NCBI RefSeq assembly: GCF_001598035.1
Contig: NZ_CP014835.1
Location: forward strand, 1,401,001-1,465,000
DNA: 64,000 bases
Origin: Streptococcus halotolerans
GTDB taxonomy: Bacteria > Bacillota > Bacilli > Lactobacillales > Streptococcaceae
Direction of reading: 5' to 3'
The notes under the pieces were generated by a model. It did not search any database and was not told the DNA's origin. It saw only the letters and a program-made list of their open reading frames with translations. Every line of letters starts with the position of its first letter. Position 1 is the first letter of the stretch. Positions 36,962-45,979 of this stretch are shown here, one piece after another. A program made the position numbers and the translations under genes.

Positions 36962-37584
36962 TTATTCCAATGCTTCTCTACATCAAACGCTTCGCCAACC
37001 TTTGCAGTATCATCTAATTCAATAATGCCACGAACTTGGGGAGCATTCGGCAATGCTAGTTCTCGTGGGCTACACATCATCCCAAAGCTTTCCTCACCGC
37101 GTAGTTTACCTGGGAAAATCAAACTTCCACTTGGCATCATAGCCCCTGGCAAAGCAACAATCGTTTTAAGTCCGACAGCTGCATTAGGCGCACCAGCTAC
37201 GATTTGCACGATAGCATCTTCAGCTACCTGCACTTGACAAATATTGAGATGATCACTATCTGGATGGGCTGTCATTTCGACGATTTGCCCAACCACAAAT
37301 TTTGGTTCATTATCTGCGATAAGTTTTTCTGAAAATCCTTCTTTAGCTAATTCAGCATTTAAAATAGCAAGGTCCTGATCTGTCAAAAAGACCTGTCCGC
37401 GTCCATCAATCTTAACCAAGCTAGACGCTTCAAAGATATTCCAAGCAACAGTTTCTCCAGAGTCTTCAAGGAAAACGCGAGCCAGCTTGCCTTTACGCTC
37501 AACAGCCACCTGTTGCCCCTTATCTTCTTTGACAATAACCATAAGCACATCGCCAACATGCTCTTTGTTATAAGTGTAAATCAT
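36958..37584 (-). CDS. ytpR: YtpR-family tRNA-binding protein
   Basis: The 208-residue protein has an N-terminal DUF4479 domain (to about 90) and a C-terminal tRNA-binding OB-fold of the EMAP/PheT N-terminal type (FVVGQIVEMTAHPDSDHLNICQVQV, GAPNAAVG, SGSLIFPGKLRGEESFGMMCSPREL). It binds RNA, but its job is uncertain. It lies 5 bp after the thioredoxin-like gene in a three-gene minus-strand operon. Confidence 0.9.
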   Translation of the reverse strand: MIYTYNKEHVGDVLMVIVKEDKGQQVAVERKGKLARVFLEDSGETVAWNIFEASSLVKIDGRGQVFLTDQDLAILNAELAKEGFSEKLIADNEPKFVVGQIVEMTAHPDSDHLNICQVQVAEDAIVQIVAGAPNAAVGLKTIVALPGAMMPSGSLIFPGKLRGEESFGMMCSPRELALPNAPQVRGIIELDDTAKVGEAFDVEKHWNK

Positions 37585-37589
37585 TTTTC

Positions 37590-37904
37590 TTACAGTCCTT
37601 TCAAAAATGCACTAATCTCTTCTTTAGTTTTACGATTCTTATCCACGAAACGACCAATTTCTTGACCCTTTTCAAAGACAACCAAACTTGGAATCCCAAA
37701 AATATCCCATTTTTGTGCCAAATCCATAAAGTTATCACGGTCTATCTGCATAAAAGTGAAGTCACTATGTTCAGTCTCAATATCCTCTAACAAGGGGTAT
37801 AGGTACTGACAATCCCCACACCAATCAGCGGTAAACAGAAAAACCGTTTTTTGACCTGACTCTATCTGTTCGGTTATTTGCTCGTAAGACAATGCCTTAA
37901 TCAT
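37590..37904 (-). CDS. Thioredoxin-family protein
   Basis: This 104-residue protein has the thioredoxin fold with redox motif TADWCGDCQYL (about residues 26-36) and the cis-proline in FGIPSLVVF (about 75). It reduces or isomerises disulfides in the cytosol. The motif WCGDC differs from the classical WCGPC of TrxA, so it is a thioredoxin-like rather than the main thioredoxin. It overlaps the preceding gene by 4 bp (ATGA type). Confidence 0.88.
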   Translation of the reverse strand: MIKALSYEQITEQIESGQKTVFLFTADWCGDCQYLYPLLEDIETEHSDFTFMQIDRDNFMDLAQKWDIFGIPSLVVFEKGQEIGRFVDKNRKTKEEISAFLKGL

Positions 37905-38182
37905 GCCACAACCTCCTGTGCAATAATCTCACCTTGCTCATAAACGAAATCAAACTGGCGACCATCTGCTAAAACGACACCCCCAGTTGTTTCATTGCCG
38001 CCTTCGAATTCATTGATGTAAACAACTTGGATATCTCCAAATTGGCTAAAATAAGCACGAATATCTGCCATACGACGAGCTTTCTGTGCCTCACCAATCT
38101 TATAAGCCAGCTGAGCAGCAAGGGCTGTGAGACCCAAACCAAGTAGGGCCCCACCCAAAATGCTTATTTTTTTATTCTTCAT
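37901..38182 (-). CDS. DUF4651-type small protein
   Basis: Started at 38182 (MKNKKISILGGALLG) the protein has 93 residues with one N-terminal membrane segment (about 5-25) and a basic region, then a soluble C-terminal domain (FGDIQVVYINEFEGGNETTGGVVLADGRQFDFVYEQGEI). A longer start at 38257 would add 25 residues upstream and lacks a ribosome site, whereas AAGG precedes the chosen ATG. It resembles DUF4651 proteins of streptococci. Function unknown. It overlaps the thioredoxin-like gene by 4 bp. Confidence 0.72.
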   Translation of the reverse strand: MKNKKISILGGALLGLGLTALAAQLAYKIGEAQKARRMADIRAYFSQFGDIQVVYINEFEGGNETTGGVVLADGRQFDFVYEQGEIIAQEVVA

Positions 38183-38256
38183 AAGCCTTATTTTACCACA
38201 AGAAAACAAGAGCAAGACAGTTTTTACTATTATTTTTAGAATAATCATGTTTAGCA

Positions 38257-38285
38257 TTGACTTTCTTACTTATAAAGGTTATGAT
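38257..38285 (+). promoter_or_regulatory. Promoter of the csp gene
   Basis: TTGACT (38257-38262) and TATGAT (38280-38285) are 17 bp apart. The resulting leader of about 80 nt before the start codon is typical of cold-shock genes. Confidence 0.7.
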
Positions 38286-38373
38286 GGATAAGTAATTAAA
38301 TGTCAGAGTTATCATGTTTCACATTTTCATCTCCTTTTATTTACGCATCATAAAAGGAAGGAAGTAACTCATT

Positions 38374-38574
38374 ATGGCACAAGGTACTGTAAAATGGTTT
38401 AATGCTGAAAAAGGTTTTGGTTTTATCTCAACTGAAGAAGGTCAAGACGTTTTCGCACACTTTTCACAAATTCAAGCTGATGGTTTCAAATCACTTGAAG
38501 ACGGTCAAAAAGTTTCATTTGATGTTCAAGATGGTCAACGCGGCCCTCAAGCAGCAAATATCGTTAAACTGTAA
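38374..38574 (+). CDS. csp: Cold-shock protein (CspA family)
   Basis: The 66-residue beta-barrel binds single-stranded RNA and DNA and melts structures at low temperature. It starts [18 protein letters not shown], with RNP1 (KGFGFI) and RNP2 (VFAHFS) motifs. The ribosome site AAGGAAGG precedes the ATG. It is a single-gene unit with its own promoter and terminator. Confidence 0.97.
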   Translation: MAQGTVKWFNAEKGFGFISTEEGQDVFAHFSQIQADGFKSLEDGQKVSFDVQDGQRGPQAANIVKL

Positions 38575-38585
38575 TTAACTGATAG

Positions 38586-38620
38586 AAAGTCTGAGATAGC
38601 TTATCTCAGGCTTTTTTTCT
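38586..38620 (+). terminator. Terminator after csp
   Basis: AGTCTGAGATA pairs with TATCTCAGGCT and is followed by a T-run. Confidence 0.88.
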
Positions 38621-38731
38621 ATATATAAAATAGGCCAACCGTCAGCTCTTCACTCCCACACCCTTTTTCATTTATAACTAAAAGTGGTAAAATGCTAGTA
38701 AGACTTATACAGATGAGGAGACTGAACTAAT

Positions 38732-39796
38732 ATGACTGATTTATTTAATAAAATCAAAGAAGTAACCGAACTCAAAGGCACCTCAGGTTTTGAACAACCT
38801 GTCCGCGATTATCTTCGTGAGAAAATCACACCCTTGGTGGATGAGGTTCAAACGGATGGACTTGGGGGGATTTTTGGCATTCGACATCATGAAGATGCCA
38901 ACGCTCCGCGCATCATGGTAGCTGGTCACATGGATGAAGTTGGCTTCATGATTAAAGAAATCAAAGAAGACGGCACTTTCCGCGTGGTTGAATTGGGTGG
39001 CTGGAACCCGCTCGTTGTCAGTTCGCAACGATTCACCCTACACACACCTGATGGTCGGATTTATCCTGTCATTTCAGGGTCTGTTCCACCACATTTTTTA
39101 CGTGGGACAAACGGCGCTTCACTGCCTAAAACAGCTGACATCATCTTCGATGCAGGCTTTAGTAGTAAAGATGAAGCCGAAAACTTTGGTGTTTTCCCTG
39201 GCTCTCTTATCATTCCCGAATCTGAAACTATCCTAACTGCCAATCAAAAACACGTTATCAGCAAAGCCTGGGACAACCGCTATAGCATTCTTATGATACC
39301 TGAAATGTTAGAAGCCGTGAAAAAGGAAAACCTAGGCCACACCCTAATCGCTGGAGCTAACGTTCAGGAAGAGGTTGGTCTTCGCGGCGCTCACGTCTCC
39401 ACAACCAAGTTTAATCCAGAACTCTTCTTCGCTGTTGACTGTTCTCCTGCTGGTGATATTTATGGCAATCCTGGAAAACTTGGGGACGGTACCTTAATTC
39501 GTTTTTACGATCCAGGTCATATCATGCTCCCAAACATGAGAGATTTTCTTTTGACAACCGCTGAAGAAGCTGGCATCAAGTATCAATATTACCCAGCCGC
39601 AGGAGGTACCGATGCTGGCACTGCGCATCTCAAAAATGAAGGAATTCCTTCAACAACCATCGGTGTCTGTGCTCGTTACATCCACTCACATCAAACGCTT
39701 TATGCTATGGATGACTTTATCGAAGCACAAAACTTCCTACAAGCCATTGTGAAGCGACTTGATCGTTCCACTGTTGATTTAATCAAAAAATACTAG
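38732..39796 (+). CDS. pepA: Glutamyl aminopeptidase (M42 family)
   Basis: PepA removes N-terminal Glu and Asp residues from peptides in the cytosol. The 354-residue protein has the M42 metal sites: GHMDEVGFMI (about 68), DNRYS (about 182), QEEVGLRGA (about 213, catalytic Glu), DCSPAGD (about 235) and HSHQTLY (about 320). The ribosome site GAGGAG is a few bases before the ATG. It is followed by proC with a 35-bp gap. Confidence 0.93.
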   Translation: MTDLFNKIKEVTELKGTSGFEQPVRDYLREKITPLVDEVQTDGLGGIFGIRHHEDANAPRIMVAGHMDEVGFMIKEIKEDGTFRVVELGGWNPLVVSSQRFTLHTPDGRIYPVISGSVPPHFLRGTNGASLPKTADIIFDAGFSSKDEAENFGVFPGSLIIPESETILTANQKHVISKAWDNRYSILMIPEMLEAVKKENLGHTLIAGANVQEEVGLRGAHVSTTKFNPELFFAVDCSPAGDIYGNPGKLGDGTLIRFYDPGHIMLPNMRDFLLTTAEEAGIKYQYYPAAGGTDAGTAHLKNEGIPSTTIGVCARYIHSHQTLYAMDDFIEAQNFLQAIVKRLDRSTVDLIKKY

Positions 39797-39831
39797 AAAG
39801 GGCTGAGTAGTCCCACTCAGTAGAACAACTG

Positions 39832-40602
39832 ATGAAAATTGGATTTATTGGTGTCGGTCAAATGGCTTCTGCTATCATCACTGGTATCAAACAAATGAAT
39901 CATGAGATCATCATCTCTGGTTCTTCACCTCAGCGCTCTAAAGCTATTGCCAAGGAGCTAAATGTTCAGGCGGCTAGCTCCCACCAAAGTTTAGTTGAAC
40001 AAGTTGATCTTGTCGTTTTAGGCATTAAACCGCAGCTGTTTGAGCCTGTCTTGAACGAACTCGACATTAAAAAACCTATCCTGTCGATGGCTGCTGGAAT
40101 CACTTTAAATCGCTTAGCTGAATTGACTGATTCTAGCCTACCTCTTATCCGTATCATGCCCAATATGAATGCCAGGATTCTCCAAAGTACAACTGGTATC
40201 AGCTATAATCAGCTCGTTAATGAAGATCTAAAAGCGTCGATTAGAGAGATCGTCGATAGTTTTGGAACAAGCTACGAACTAGCTGAGAAAGATTTTGATA
40301 CCTTTACAGCTCTGGCTGGCTCAAGCCCCGCCTATATCTATCTCTTCATCGAAGCGATGGCCAAGGCTGGCGTAAAAAATGGCCTAAGTAAAGCGCAGTC
40401 TCTCGAAATCACCACACAAACGGTTATAGCTAGCGCTAAAAATCTCGTCGAATCTGAAGATAGCCCTCACGCTTTGATCGACAAAATTTGTAGCCCTGGC
40501 GGAACTACTATCGCAGGGCTCATGGATCTAGAAAAAAACGGCCTAACCCATACTGTTGTATCAGCTATTGATACTACTATTGGTAAAGCCAAAAATATGT
40601 AA
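39832..40602 (+). CDS. proC: Pyrroline-5-carboxylate reductase
   Basis: ProC reduces pyrroline-5-carboxylate to proline with NAD(P)H. The 256 residues include the Rossmann motif GFIGVGQMASAII at the N-terminus, IRIMPNMNARI (about 106), FTALAGSSPAYIYLFIEAM (about 157) and SPGGTTIAGL (about 223). It is followed by a strong terminator. Confidence 0.95.
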   Translation: MKIGFIGVGQMASAIITGIKQMNHEIIISGSSPQRSKAIAKELNVQAASSHQSLVEQVDLVVLGIKPQLFEPVLNELDIKKPILSMAAGITLNRLAELTDSSLPLIRIMPNMNARILQSTTGISYNQLVNEDLKASIREIVDSFGTSYELAEKDFDTFTALAGSSPAYIYLFIEAMAKAGVKNGLSKAQSLEITTQTVIASAKNLVESEDSPHALIDKICSPGGTTIAGLMDLEKNGLTHTVVSAIDTTIGKAKNM

Positions 40603-40634
40603 AAAGCATAAGCGTCCGATAACCCCATATATTG

Positions 40635-40674
40635 AAAAAATTCCAAAGTCCTTATTGACTCTGGAATTTTTTTC
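40635..40674 (+). terminator. Terminator after proC
   Basis: AATTCCAAAGTC pairs with GACTCTGGAATT and a T-run follows. Confidence 0.88.
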
Positions 40675-41138
40675 GGTCATTATCTTGTCTGTGTTCAGCT
40701 CACGGCAAATAGGCTTCTGGAACTTCCTTTTGAGTAAGCGTTTCCTCGTCAGAAAAGTTTTCTAGAATAGTAGACTCGTTTTTCTTGCATGATACTATCT
40801 ATGACAACCATTTGGAAACGTTTGACAGAACATATCTCTTGAACCTTCCGAAAAGATATCACCTATGCTAACTTCATGTCCTTTAGAAACCCATTTCCTT
40901 GCAGGTACTCTCTAGTCCATGTTCACCAACAAGCCTATGACATCTGGTTAATTAGCTTGTTTAACATTAAAGACTTGACTAAGATTTGGCTAGGGGCAAC
41001 CAGCTTGTCTTAACAGATAGCGCTCAACTTTATCGCGACGACTTACTATTGGCGCCTGACAAATGGTAGCAAAACACCCCTAAGGTTAACTTTTTTGTCT
41101 AACCTTAAGGGTGTGATCAAGCGTATCTCAGCATCTGC
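40675..41138. other. Spacer between proC and the CPBP protease gene
   Basis: About 460 bp without a convincing gene. A plus-strand frame of some 55 codons (about 40839-41012) reads TFRKDITYANFMSF...IWLGATSLS, which looks like worn coding sequence that I cannot identify. A long inverted repeat at 41076-41114 (CACCCCTAAGGTTA with TAACCTTAAGGGTG) could stop transcription from the minus-strand gene. Confidence 0.45.
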
Positions 41139-41810
41139 TTATATTGGTGAGATTAGCATGCTTACAAAGGCTATTAAATTATTAAACGTATGCATGGCCA
41201 TACTATATTTGATATCTTTGGTATGCCAGTAAACAAAAGCCAAGGCAGCTGACATTAACCCATAAGCAATAGCGCTACCAAAATTAGTTGGTCTGTGAAC
41301 CAGCGCAAAAATGGCTGAACCTGCTATTAGCCCCACCCATTCTTTTTTGGGAAAGAGGTATTTGGCTGCCAACCCACGAAAAATAATTTCCTCCGTAATA
41401 GGTGCAACAACGACAACCATGACAAAGAACAGTGGAATTGGTACCATTTTCATCAAATCATACAAACCAGCTTGATTAACCGTATCTGTCTGTCCCTCTA
41501 GTTTAAGAACCCAAGAAGAAAGAACATTTCCCAGTACAATAATAGCGTAGGCAATGCTAAGACTCACCCAAAGAGACCTGGTCTTACGTCCAGAAAGTGG
41601 ACTAAAGATATCACGCTTTTGAGCGATCTGAACTATTAAAGCACCAATTATTAAAAAGACAAACGTACTGCTCGCCGTTTGAACTAAACCAAACGACCCT
41701 TTGTCTAAGGACTGATTATAAGCCAAAACACCACCGATAATTAATGAAGGGACTTGACTCAGCAGGAAAAGACCAACCATTAAAACCAAGGTTTTAAAAA
41801 ACTGTTTCAT
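41139..41810 (-). CDS. CPBP-family intramembrane metalloprotease
   Basis: The 223-residue protein has about six to seven membrane segments. The CPBP/Abi motifs are EEIIFRGLAAKYLF (about 141-154), HRPTNFGSAIAYGLMSA (about 174) and MHTFNNLIAF (about 206), with the glutamates and histidines that bind metal. Family members process prenylated or small membrane peptides and can give bacteriocin self-protection. Its target here is unknown. The gene has its own unit in front of the XRE trio. Confidence 0.88.
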   Translation of the reverse strand: MKQFFKTLVLMVGLFLLSQVPSLIIGGVLAYNQSLDKGSFGLVQTASSTFVFLIIGALIVQIAQKRDIFSPLSGRKTRSLWVSLSIAYAIIVLGNVLSSWVLKLEGQTDTVNQAGLYDLMKMVPIPLFFVMVVVVAPITEEIIFRGLAAKYLFPKKEWVGLIAGSAIFALVHRPTNFGSAIAYGLMSAALAFVYWHTKDIKYSMAMHTFNNLIAFVSMLISPI

Positions 41811-41843
41811 GAAAACTCCTTAAAATGAACTAGGACTATTTTA

Positions 41844-42296
41844 TCATAAAAAACGATTCAATAAAGTCTTCATTCCTATCATACAAAATATACAAAAATA
41901 AATAAGGCTTATTAACAATAGTCGGTAGGGAATACCTATCCCAAAAAAACCGTCCAAAAGAACTAGAAAACTCATAACAATAATCAAAAAGACCAAAGTC
42001 CAAGTTGTCGTTAGCTTATTAATAAGCATATTACGCTCATCATAGGCGTTGATATAGGCTTGATGACATTTTTTGGGATCTTTTTGAGTAGCATAGCTTG
42101 ACCCAGCAATGATAAACAAGACAAAAGCTATTCCTACCAACATTCCCTGCTGATATGCTGACATCTCAAGGATGGGCAATAGCACCAATAAACAAAGACC
42201 ACCGATAAAACCGAGCATCGTCTGTTTCCTTAGCAGCTTAGCATAAGCTTCTTCTGTTTTCTTTTTTCCCGTATTTTTTATCATTTGCAACAACAT
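41844..42296 (-). CDS. Membrane protein of the XRE-linked trio
   Basis: This 150-residue protein has four hydrophobic segments in two pairs (about residues 28-65 and 95-145), with a charged middle AYDERNMLINKL. This layout is seen in membrane proteins paired with small XRE repressors in streptococci. I do not know its function. It lies 12 bp after the regulator gene. Confidence 0.65.
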   Translation of the reverse strand: MLLQMIKNTGKKKTEEAYAKLLRKQTMLGFIGGLCLLVLLPILEMSAYQQGMLVGIAFVLFIIAGSSYATQKDPKKCHQAYINAYDERNMLINKLTTTWTLVFLIIVMSFLVLLDGFFGIGIPYRLLLISLIYFCIFCMIGMKTLLNRFL

Positions 42297-42308
42297 AACT
42301 TTCTCCTT

Positions 42309-42506
42309 CTACTCTTCTTCAAAAATAAAGACTTCTTCAATACTTAATCCAAAAAACTTGGCTAATTTATAAGCTAGTTCCAGCGACGCATTATAACGTC
42401 CTTTCTCTAGTGAAATAATGGTTTGCCGTGTAACTTCCATAGCATCGGCTAATTCAGCCTGACTCAACCGCTGCGACTTTCGCAATTCCTGAATGCGTGT
42501 TTTCAT
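42309..42506 (-). CDS. XRE-family transcriptional regulator
   Basis: The 65-residue protein is a bare helix-turn-helix: MKTRIQELRKSQRLSQAELADAMEVTRQTIISLEKGRYNAS, where residues about 16-36 form the DNA-reading helices. It ends in the short acidic EVFIFEEE. Such small repressors often control their own operon. Three 23-bp spaced repeats over the operon promoter are the likely operator. Confidence 0.9.
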   Translation of the reverse strand: MKTRIQELRKSQRLSQAELADAMEVTRQTIISLEKGRYNASLELAYKLAKFFGLSIEEVFIFEEE

Positions 42507-42543
42507 TTCAATCCTTTCTAAGATAATCCGGACAACTAAAGCT

Positions 42544-42750
42544 TTATTTTTTATGTTTTAACTGACGATAGAGCGAATAACTTCTAATAAAGCAGGCAAA
42601 ACTTGTTAATAGCAACAGAACCAACAGGGCTCCATTGGCTCTTAAGGGTTGCATTAACATAGATAGCAGAAGCCAACTAAAACCGATCATTAAGTTTCGC
42701 AAAGATAAATCATTCAATTCTTTATCTGTCATTTGCCTAATGGTTTTCAT
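42544..42750 (-). CDS. Small membrane protein, first gene of the XRE trio
   Basis: The 68-residue protein has two close hydrophobic segments (about residues 18-53) and charged ends, starting MKTIRQMTDKELNDLSLRN. The function is not known. It heads the three-gene minus-strand operon and is directly after the promoter with the repeated operator. Confidence 0.65.
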   Translation of the reverse strand: MKTIRQMTDKELNDLSLRNLMIGFSWLLLSMLMQPLRANGALLVLLLLTSFACFIRSYSLYRQLKHKK

Positions 42751-42789
42751 TATAAGCCTCTTTTCGTTAGTCTCTTTTTTGTACAGTTA

Positions 42790-42844
42790 ACTTTACATTT
42801 ATAGTATAGTATACTTTACATTTTATGTCAAGGAAACTTTACAC
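42790..42844 (-). promoter_or_regulatory. Three 23-bp spaced ACTTTACA repeats over the promoter of the XRE trio
   Basis: ACTTTACAT occurs at 42790 and 42813, and ACTTTACAC at 42836, with an exact 23-bp period (about two helical turns). On the minus strand the promoter TTGACA (42826-42831) and TATACT (42803-42808), 17 bp apart, lies inside the array: one repeat between the boxes, one upstream of -35 and one at the start site. This is a likely autoregulatory operator. Confidence 0.8.
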
Positions 42845-42850
42845 AGAAAT

Positions 42851-42891
42851 TAAAAAAAGACTCAATGACCAAAATCACTGAGTCCCTTTTC
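42851..42891 (-). terminator. Terminator after ackA
   Basis: On the minus strand GGACTCAGTGA pairs with TCATTGAGTC and is followed by TTTTTTT. Confidence 0.9.
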
Positions 42892-42903
42892 ATCTATTAA
42901 ATC

Positions 42904-44094
42904 TTATTTTTTCAAACGTTCCACATCACGCGCAATCATCAACTCTTCATCAGTTGGGATGACTAGAACTTTGACTTTTGATTCTGGAGTGGTAATATCA
43001 CCAAAGTAGCCGAAGACATTCTTATCTGGATCCACTTCAATACCGAACCACGTCAAACCAGCAAGCACATCTTGACGCATAAGGTAAGCATTTTCCCCCA
43101 TACCAGCCGTGAAGACAATCACATCGACACCATTCAAAACTGCCATGTATTGACCGATGAATTTTTTGATACGGTCGACAAACATGTTGTAGGCAAGAGT
43201 CGCCCCCTTGTCTTTATTTTGAATGCCAGCTTCAATATCGCGCATATCACTTGAAACGCCTGACACACCAGCAAGACCAGACTGTTTGTTAAGCATATTA
43301 ATAACAGCCGCTGCATCTTCTAAGTCATCGGCATGTTCAACCAGGTAAGGAATGATAGCTGGATCAATATCTCCAGAGCGTGTTCCCATCATTGGACCGG
43401 CAAGTGGTGTAAATCCCATAGAGGTATCAACTGATTGACCATGATAGTTAGCAGTGATAGAAACACCATTACCGATGTGAGCAGTAATCAGTTTTAACTC
43501 ATCAAGTGGACGACCAAGTTGTTTAGCCGCTTCCTGCGCTACATACTGGTGGCTTGTCCCATGAGCACCGTATTTACGAACTTGCAAATCAGTATAGTAC
43601 TGACGTGGGATTGGGTACAAGTAAGTAGGTTCTTGCATTGTCGAGTGGAAGGCTGTGTCAAATACCGCTACACTTGTAATATCTGGCAAAATTTCTTTGA
43701 AAGCACGGATACCAGCTGCATTGGCTGGGTTATGAAGAGGTGCTAAGGCTGATAAGTCTTCGATTTGTGCCAAAACGTTATCATCGATAAGTGTTGATTC
43801 TTTGAAGATTTCCCCACCAGCTACCACACGGTGCCCGACACCAGTAATCTCATCAAATGATGCAATAATACCAAACTCTGTTAAGTTATTAAGAAGTATT
43901 TTGACAGCTTCAACGTGGTCAACAATATCACGAACATCTTTTTCTTTTTTACCGTCAAATTTTACCGTAGAGATTGAATCTTTCAAACCGATACGTTCAA
44001 TAATACCCGCAGCAAGAACTTCTTCTTCAGGCATCTTATAAAGTTGCCATTTAAGACTCGAACTACCAGCGTTAATTGCAATTGTTTTAGACAT
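42904..44094 (-). CDS. ackA: Acetate kinase
   Basis: AckA converts acetyl phosphate and ADP to acetate and ATP in mixed-acid fermentation. The 396-residue length is normal. Family signatures are [12 protein letters not shown] (N-terminus), GHRVVAGGE (about 86), HGTSHQYV (about 179), LITAHIGNG (about 205) and VFTAGMGEN (about 323). It follows the comG-linked methyltransferase gene but has its own -10 box and cre site. Confidence 0.97.
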   Translation of the reverse strand: MSKTIAINAGSSSLKWQLYKMPEEEVLAAGIIERIGLKDSISTVKFDGKKEKDVRDIVDHVEAVKILLNNLTEFGIIASFDEITGVGHRVVAGGEIFKESTLIDDNVLAQIEDLSALAPLHNPANAAGIRAFKEILPDITSVAVFDTAFHSTMQEPTYLYPIPRQYYTDLQVRKYGAHGTSHQYVAQEAAKQLGRPLDELKLITAHIGNGVSITANYHGQSVDTSMGFTPLAGPMMGTRSGDIDPAIIPYLVEHADDLEDAAAVINMLNKQSGLAGVSGVSSDMRDIEAGIQNKDKGATLAYNMFVDRIKKFIGQYMAVLNGVDVIVFTAGMGENAYLMRQDVLAGLTWFGIEVDPDKNVFGYFGDITTPESKVKVLVIPTDEELMIARDVERLKK

Positions 44095-44107
44095 AAGTCA
44101 CCTCTTC

Positions 44108-44121
44108 TGAAATCGTTTACT
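44108..44121 (+). promoter_or_regulatory. cre site between the ackA promoter and start codon
   Basis: TGAAATCGTTTACT fits TGNAANCGNWNNCW. An extended -10 TGCTATAAT (TATAAT at 44136-44141, minus strand) lies upstream, so the cre is downstream of the start site rather than upstream as for ackA activation in Bacillus. Confidence 0.6.
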
Positions 44122-44154
44122 GTAATACATTAACCATTATAGCAAAAATTTCGC

Positions 44155-45108
44155 CTAAATGGCATTATCATCTTTCCAGATTTTCAAATTTGCCATAAAA
44201 CCCTGTAAAACTTCTGGATTTTGAATATCTGATAGGTGATAAACAAAGGTCTCTGGCTTACTCTCAGCCTGCTTTTGCAGAACAAACAAGGACTTAGCAT
44301 TGGCAGGATGACTAAACATCGTTTCTGGCAAAGTAATTACCGCCAAAACATCCGCATAGCCTGACAACCACTTTTTCAAAAGATCACTTTGACCACTCGT
44401 TAAGAGATTTGTTGGTGCCAAAAGGATCGCCAAACCATCTTTTTTCAAGTATTTCAAAGATTGCTCCATCAACAAATGGTGAGCGTAAGTGTGCCCATCA
44501 GTCGCTGCGACTTGATAGCGCTTGGCAATAGCATCGTTAGGGTAATAGCCGACAGGCAAATCACTGATAATGACGTCACTTTCTTTCAACAGTTGCGGAC
44601 GAACAGCATCTTCTTGCACAAAGCGCACGTTTGAGTCCATGACTTCTGCGATAGAGGCTGACAAATCAATCAACAAATCATCCAATTCCAACCCCAGATA
44701 ATCTAGCTCTCGATCACTGTTATTAAGCAATGTTTGAGCTAAATTTCCTGTTCCACTACCGATTTCAATAACGTCCAAATGTGCTTGGTTGGTCAAATTT
44801 TCCAAAAGATAAAGCACCAAAAATCCAATCGTATCTGGCGTAAATTGATGATTAGCTTGCAACTGCTCTGTTTGACTAGCCTTGATAAAAACAAATTGGT
44901 AAGCGCGACGCCATTCTTCCTTGGTTAAAGCTAAGGATTTTAGGGCCTGATTGTTTTCGGCAATCTTTTCCGGCGCATGTTCAGCACCTAAATAAAAGGC
45001 ATTTTGCTCAATTAAGGCATCGTAAATATTAGTCTTAATCTCATTTTCAATAAGCTGAGTATTTTCCAAAATCAACTGATAAGCTGATTCGATTTTTTCA
45101 AAATTCAT
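44155..45108 (-). CDS. Class I SAM-dependent methyltransferase linked to comG
   Basis: This 317-residue protein belongs to the N6-adenine-type methyltransferases found after comG in streptococci (YtxK-like). Motif I is VIEIGSGTGNLAQTLL (about 120-135) and the catalytic-type motif is VIISDLPVGYYP (about 182). The substrate is unknown. It lies 42 bp after comGG and is probably read from the same competence transcript. Confidence 0.83.
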   Translation of the reverse strand: MNFEKIESAYQLILENTQLIENEIKTNIYDALIEQNAFYLGAEHAPEKIAENNQALKSLALTKEEWRRAYQFVFIKASQTEQLQANHQFTPDTIGFLVLYLLENLTNQAHLDVIEIGSGTGNLAQTLLNNSDRELDYLGLELDDLLIDLSASIAEVMDSNVRFVQEDAVRPQLLKESDVIISDLPVGYYPNDAIAKRYQVAATDGHTYAHHLLMEQSLKYLKKDGLAILLAPTNLLTSGQSDLLKKWLSGYADVLAVITLPETMFSHPANAKSLFVLQKQAESKPETFVYHLSDIQNPEVLQGFMANLKIWKDDNAI

Positions 45109-45150
45109 AAATCCTCCGATACTTGATTATCATACCAAATTTCGGTGATA

Positions 45151-45594
45151 TTATAAAGGTGCAGTATTCCTATCTGAACTTGCTTGGGGTTCTTTTTCTT
45201 TTGTTTTTACCCTTGTCTTTTCTTCCTGTCTATCTGCTTTATCTGCCGACAATGGGGGAGTTTCTTTGAGAAAATGGTAGGAAAATGTTTGCTGACCAGT
45301 AGTCACTGTTACCTCTAAAGTATCCTTTCGAGACTGGTAAGCTACCTTTCCTTTGTCAAAAAGGATTTCTCCTGACGGTTCTTTGATCATAGGCTTCGCC
45401 AATTCAGCTAAAACATAGGACTGACTGGATGCCAATTGAGCTTCTTGAATACGATAAGCCGCTTTTAAGCGATCCGTATAAAAGTTCAAGAGTAAAGATA
45501 AGACAGCTGTCATCAACAGTGCGTATAAGAGAACACCTGCTTTAAGATGCTTTTTCAAAAGCATAAAGAAATTCACGCACCCTTCCATCTTCAA
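45151..45594 (-). CDS. comGG: Competence type IV pilus minor protein ComGG
   Basis: The 147-residue protein has one membrane segment near residue 20 (GVLLYALLMTAVLSLLLNFY) and a polar domain, with an acidic-basic tail. This matches ComGG, a minor pilin without the usual Gly-Phe cleavage site. It is the last of seven comG genes and overlaps comGF by 53 bp. Confidence 0.83.
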   Translation of the reverse strand: MKMEGCVNFFMLLKKHLKAGVLLYALLMTAVLSLLLNFYTDRLKAAYRIQEAQLASSQSYVLAELAKPMIKEPSGEILFDKGKVAYQSRKDTLEVTVTTGQQTFSYHFLKETPPLSADKADRQEEKTRVKTKEKEPQASSDRNTAPL

Positions 45595-45979
45595 AAGTCA
45601 TTTGGACACTTATGGTCTGGCCAAATTGGGTAAAATGAGCGGACTTCACCTTGTAGATCATGGGTTGAAATCCTCGACCATCGCTACCTGTTTTTCTAAA
45701 ATCATCTTTTTTCGATTTTCCAAAAACCAATGTTTGGGTATTTTTTAAGACAATTAGTCTATTGTCAGACACCTTGACCAACCGAGAATTCGCTAACTCT
45801 GAACGAAATTGCTGGCAAAAGAGTAGCCAATCCTTATCCCTAGGCTGCTTGATCTCATGAATATGAGCTGAAACGACCTTAGTCATAGCTTGATATACTT
45901 GAATCGATCCCGACAACACCACAAGGGCAAGTAAACATTCTACTAAAGTAAAGGCCTTAAGGCGATAGCTTTTTAACAC
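45542..45979 (-). CDS. comGF: Competence type IV pilus minor pilin ComGF
   Basis: The 145-residue protein starts at the GTG at 45979 (then LKSYRLKAFTLVECLLALVV), seven bases after GGGAGA. An upstream ATG at 46051 would overlap comGE by 95 bp and place extra residues before the pilin helix. The prepilin site is AFTLVE. A minor pilin of the DNA-uptake pilus. Confidence 0.85.
   Translation of the reverse strand: MLKSYRLKAFTLVECLLALVVLSGSIQVYQAMTKVVSAHIHEIKQPRDKDWLLFCQQFRSELANSRLVKVSDNRLIVLKNTQTLVFGKSKKDDFRKTGSDGRGFQPMIYKVKSAHFTQFGQTISVQMTFEDGRVREFLYAFEKAS

Noticed and set aside
40839-41012. Plus-strand frame TFRKDITYANF...GATSLS as a gene
   Set aside because: It has no start codon with ribosome site, stops directly before it, and no recognisable family.
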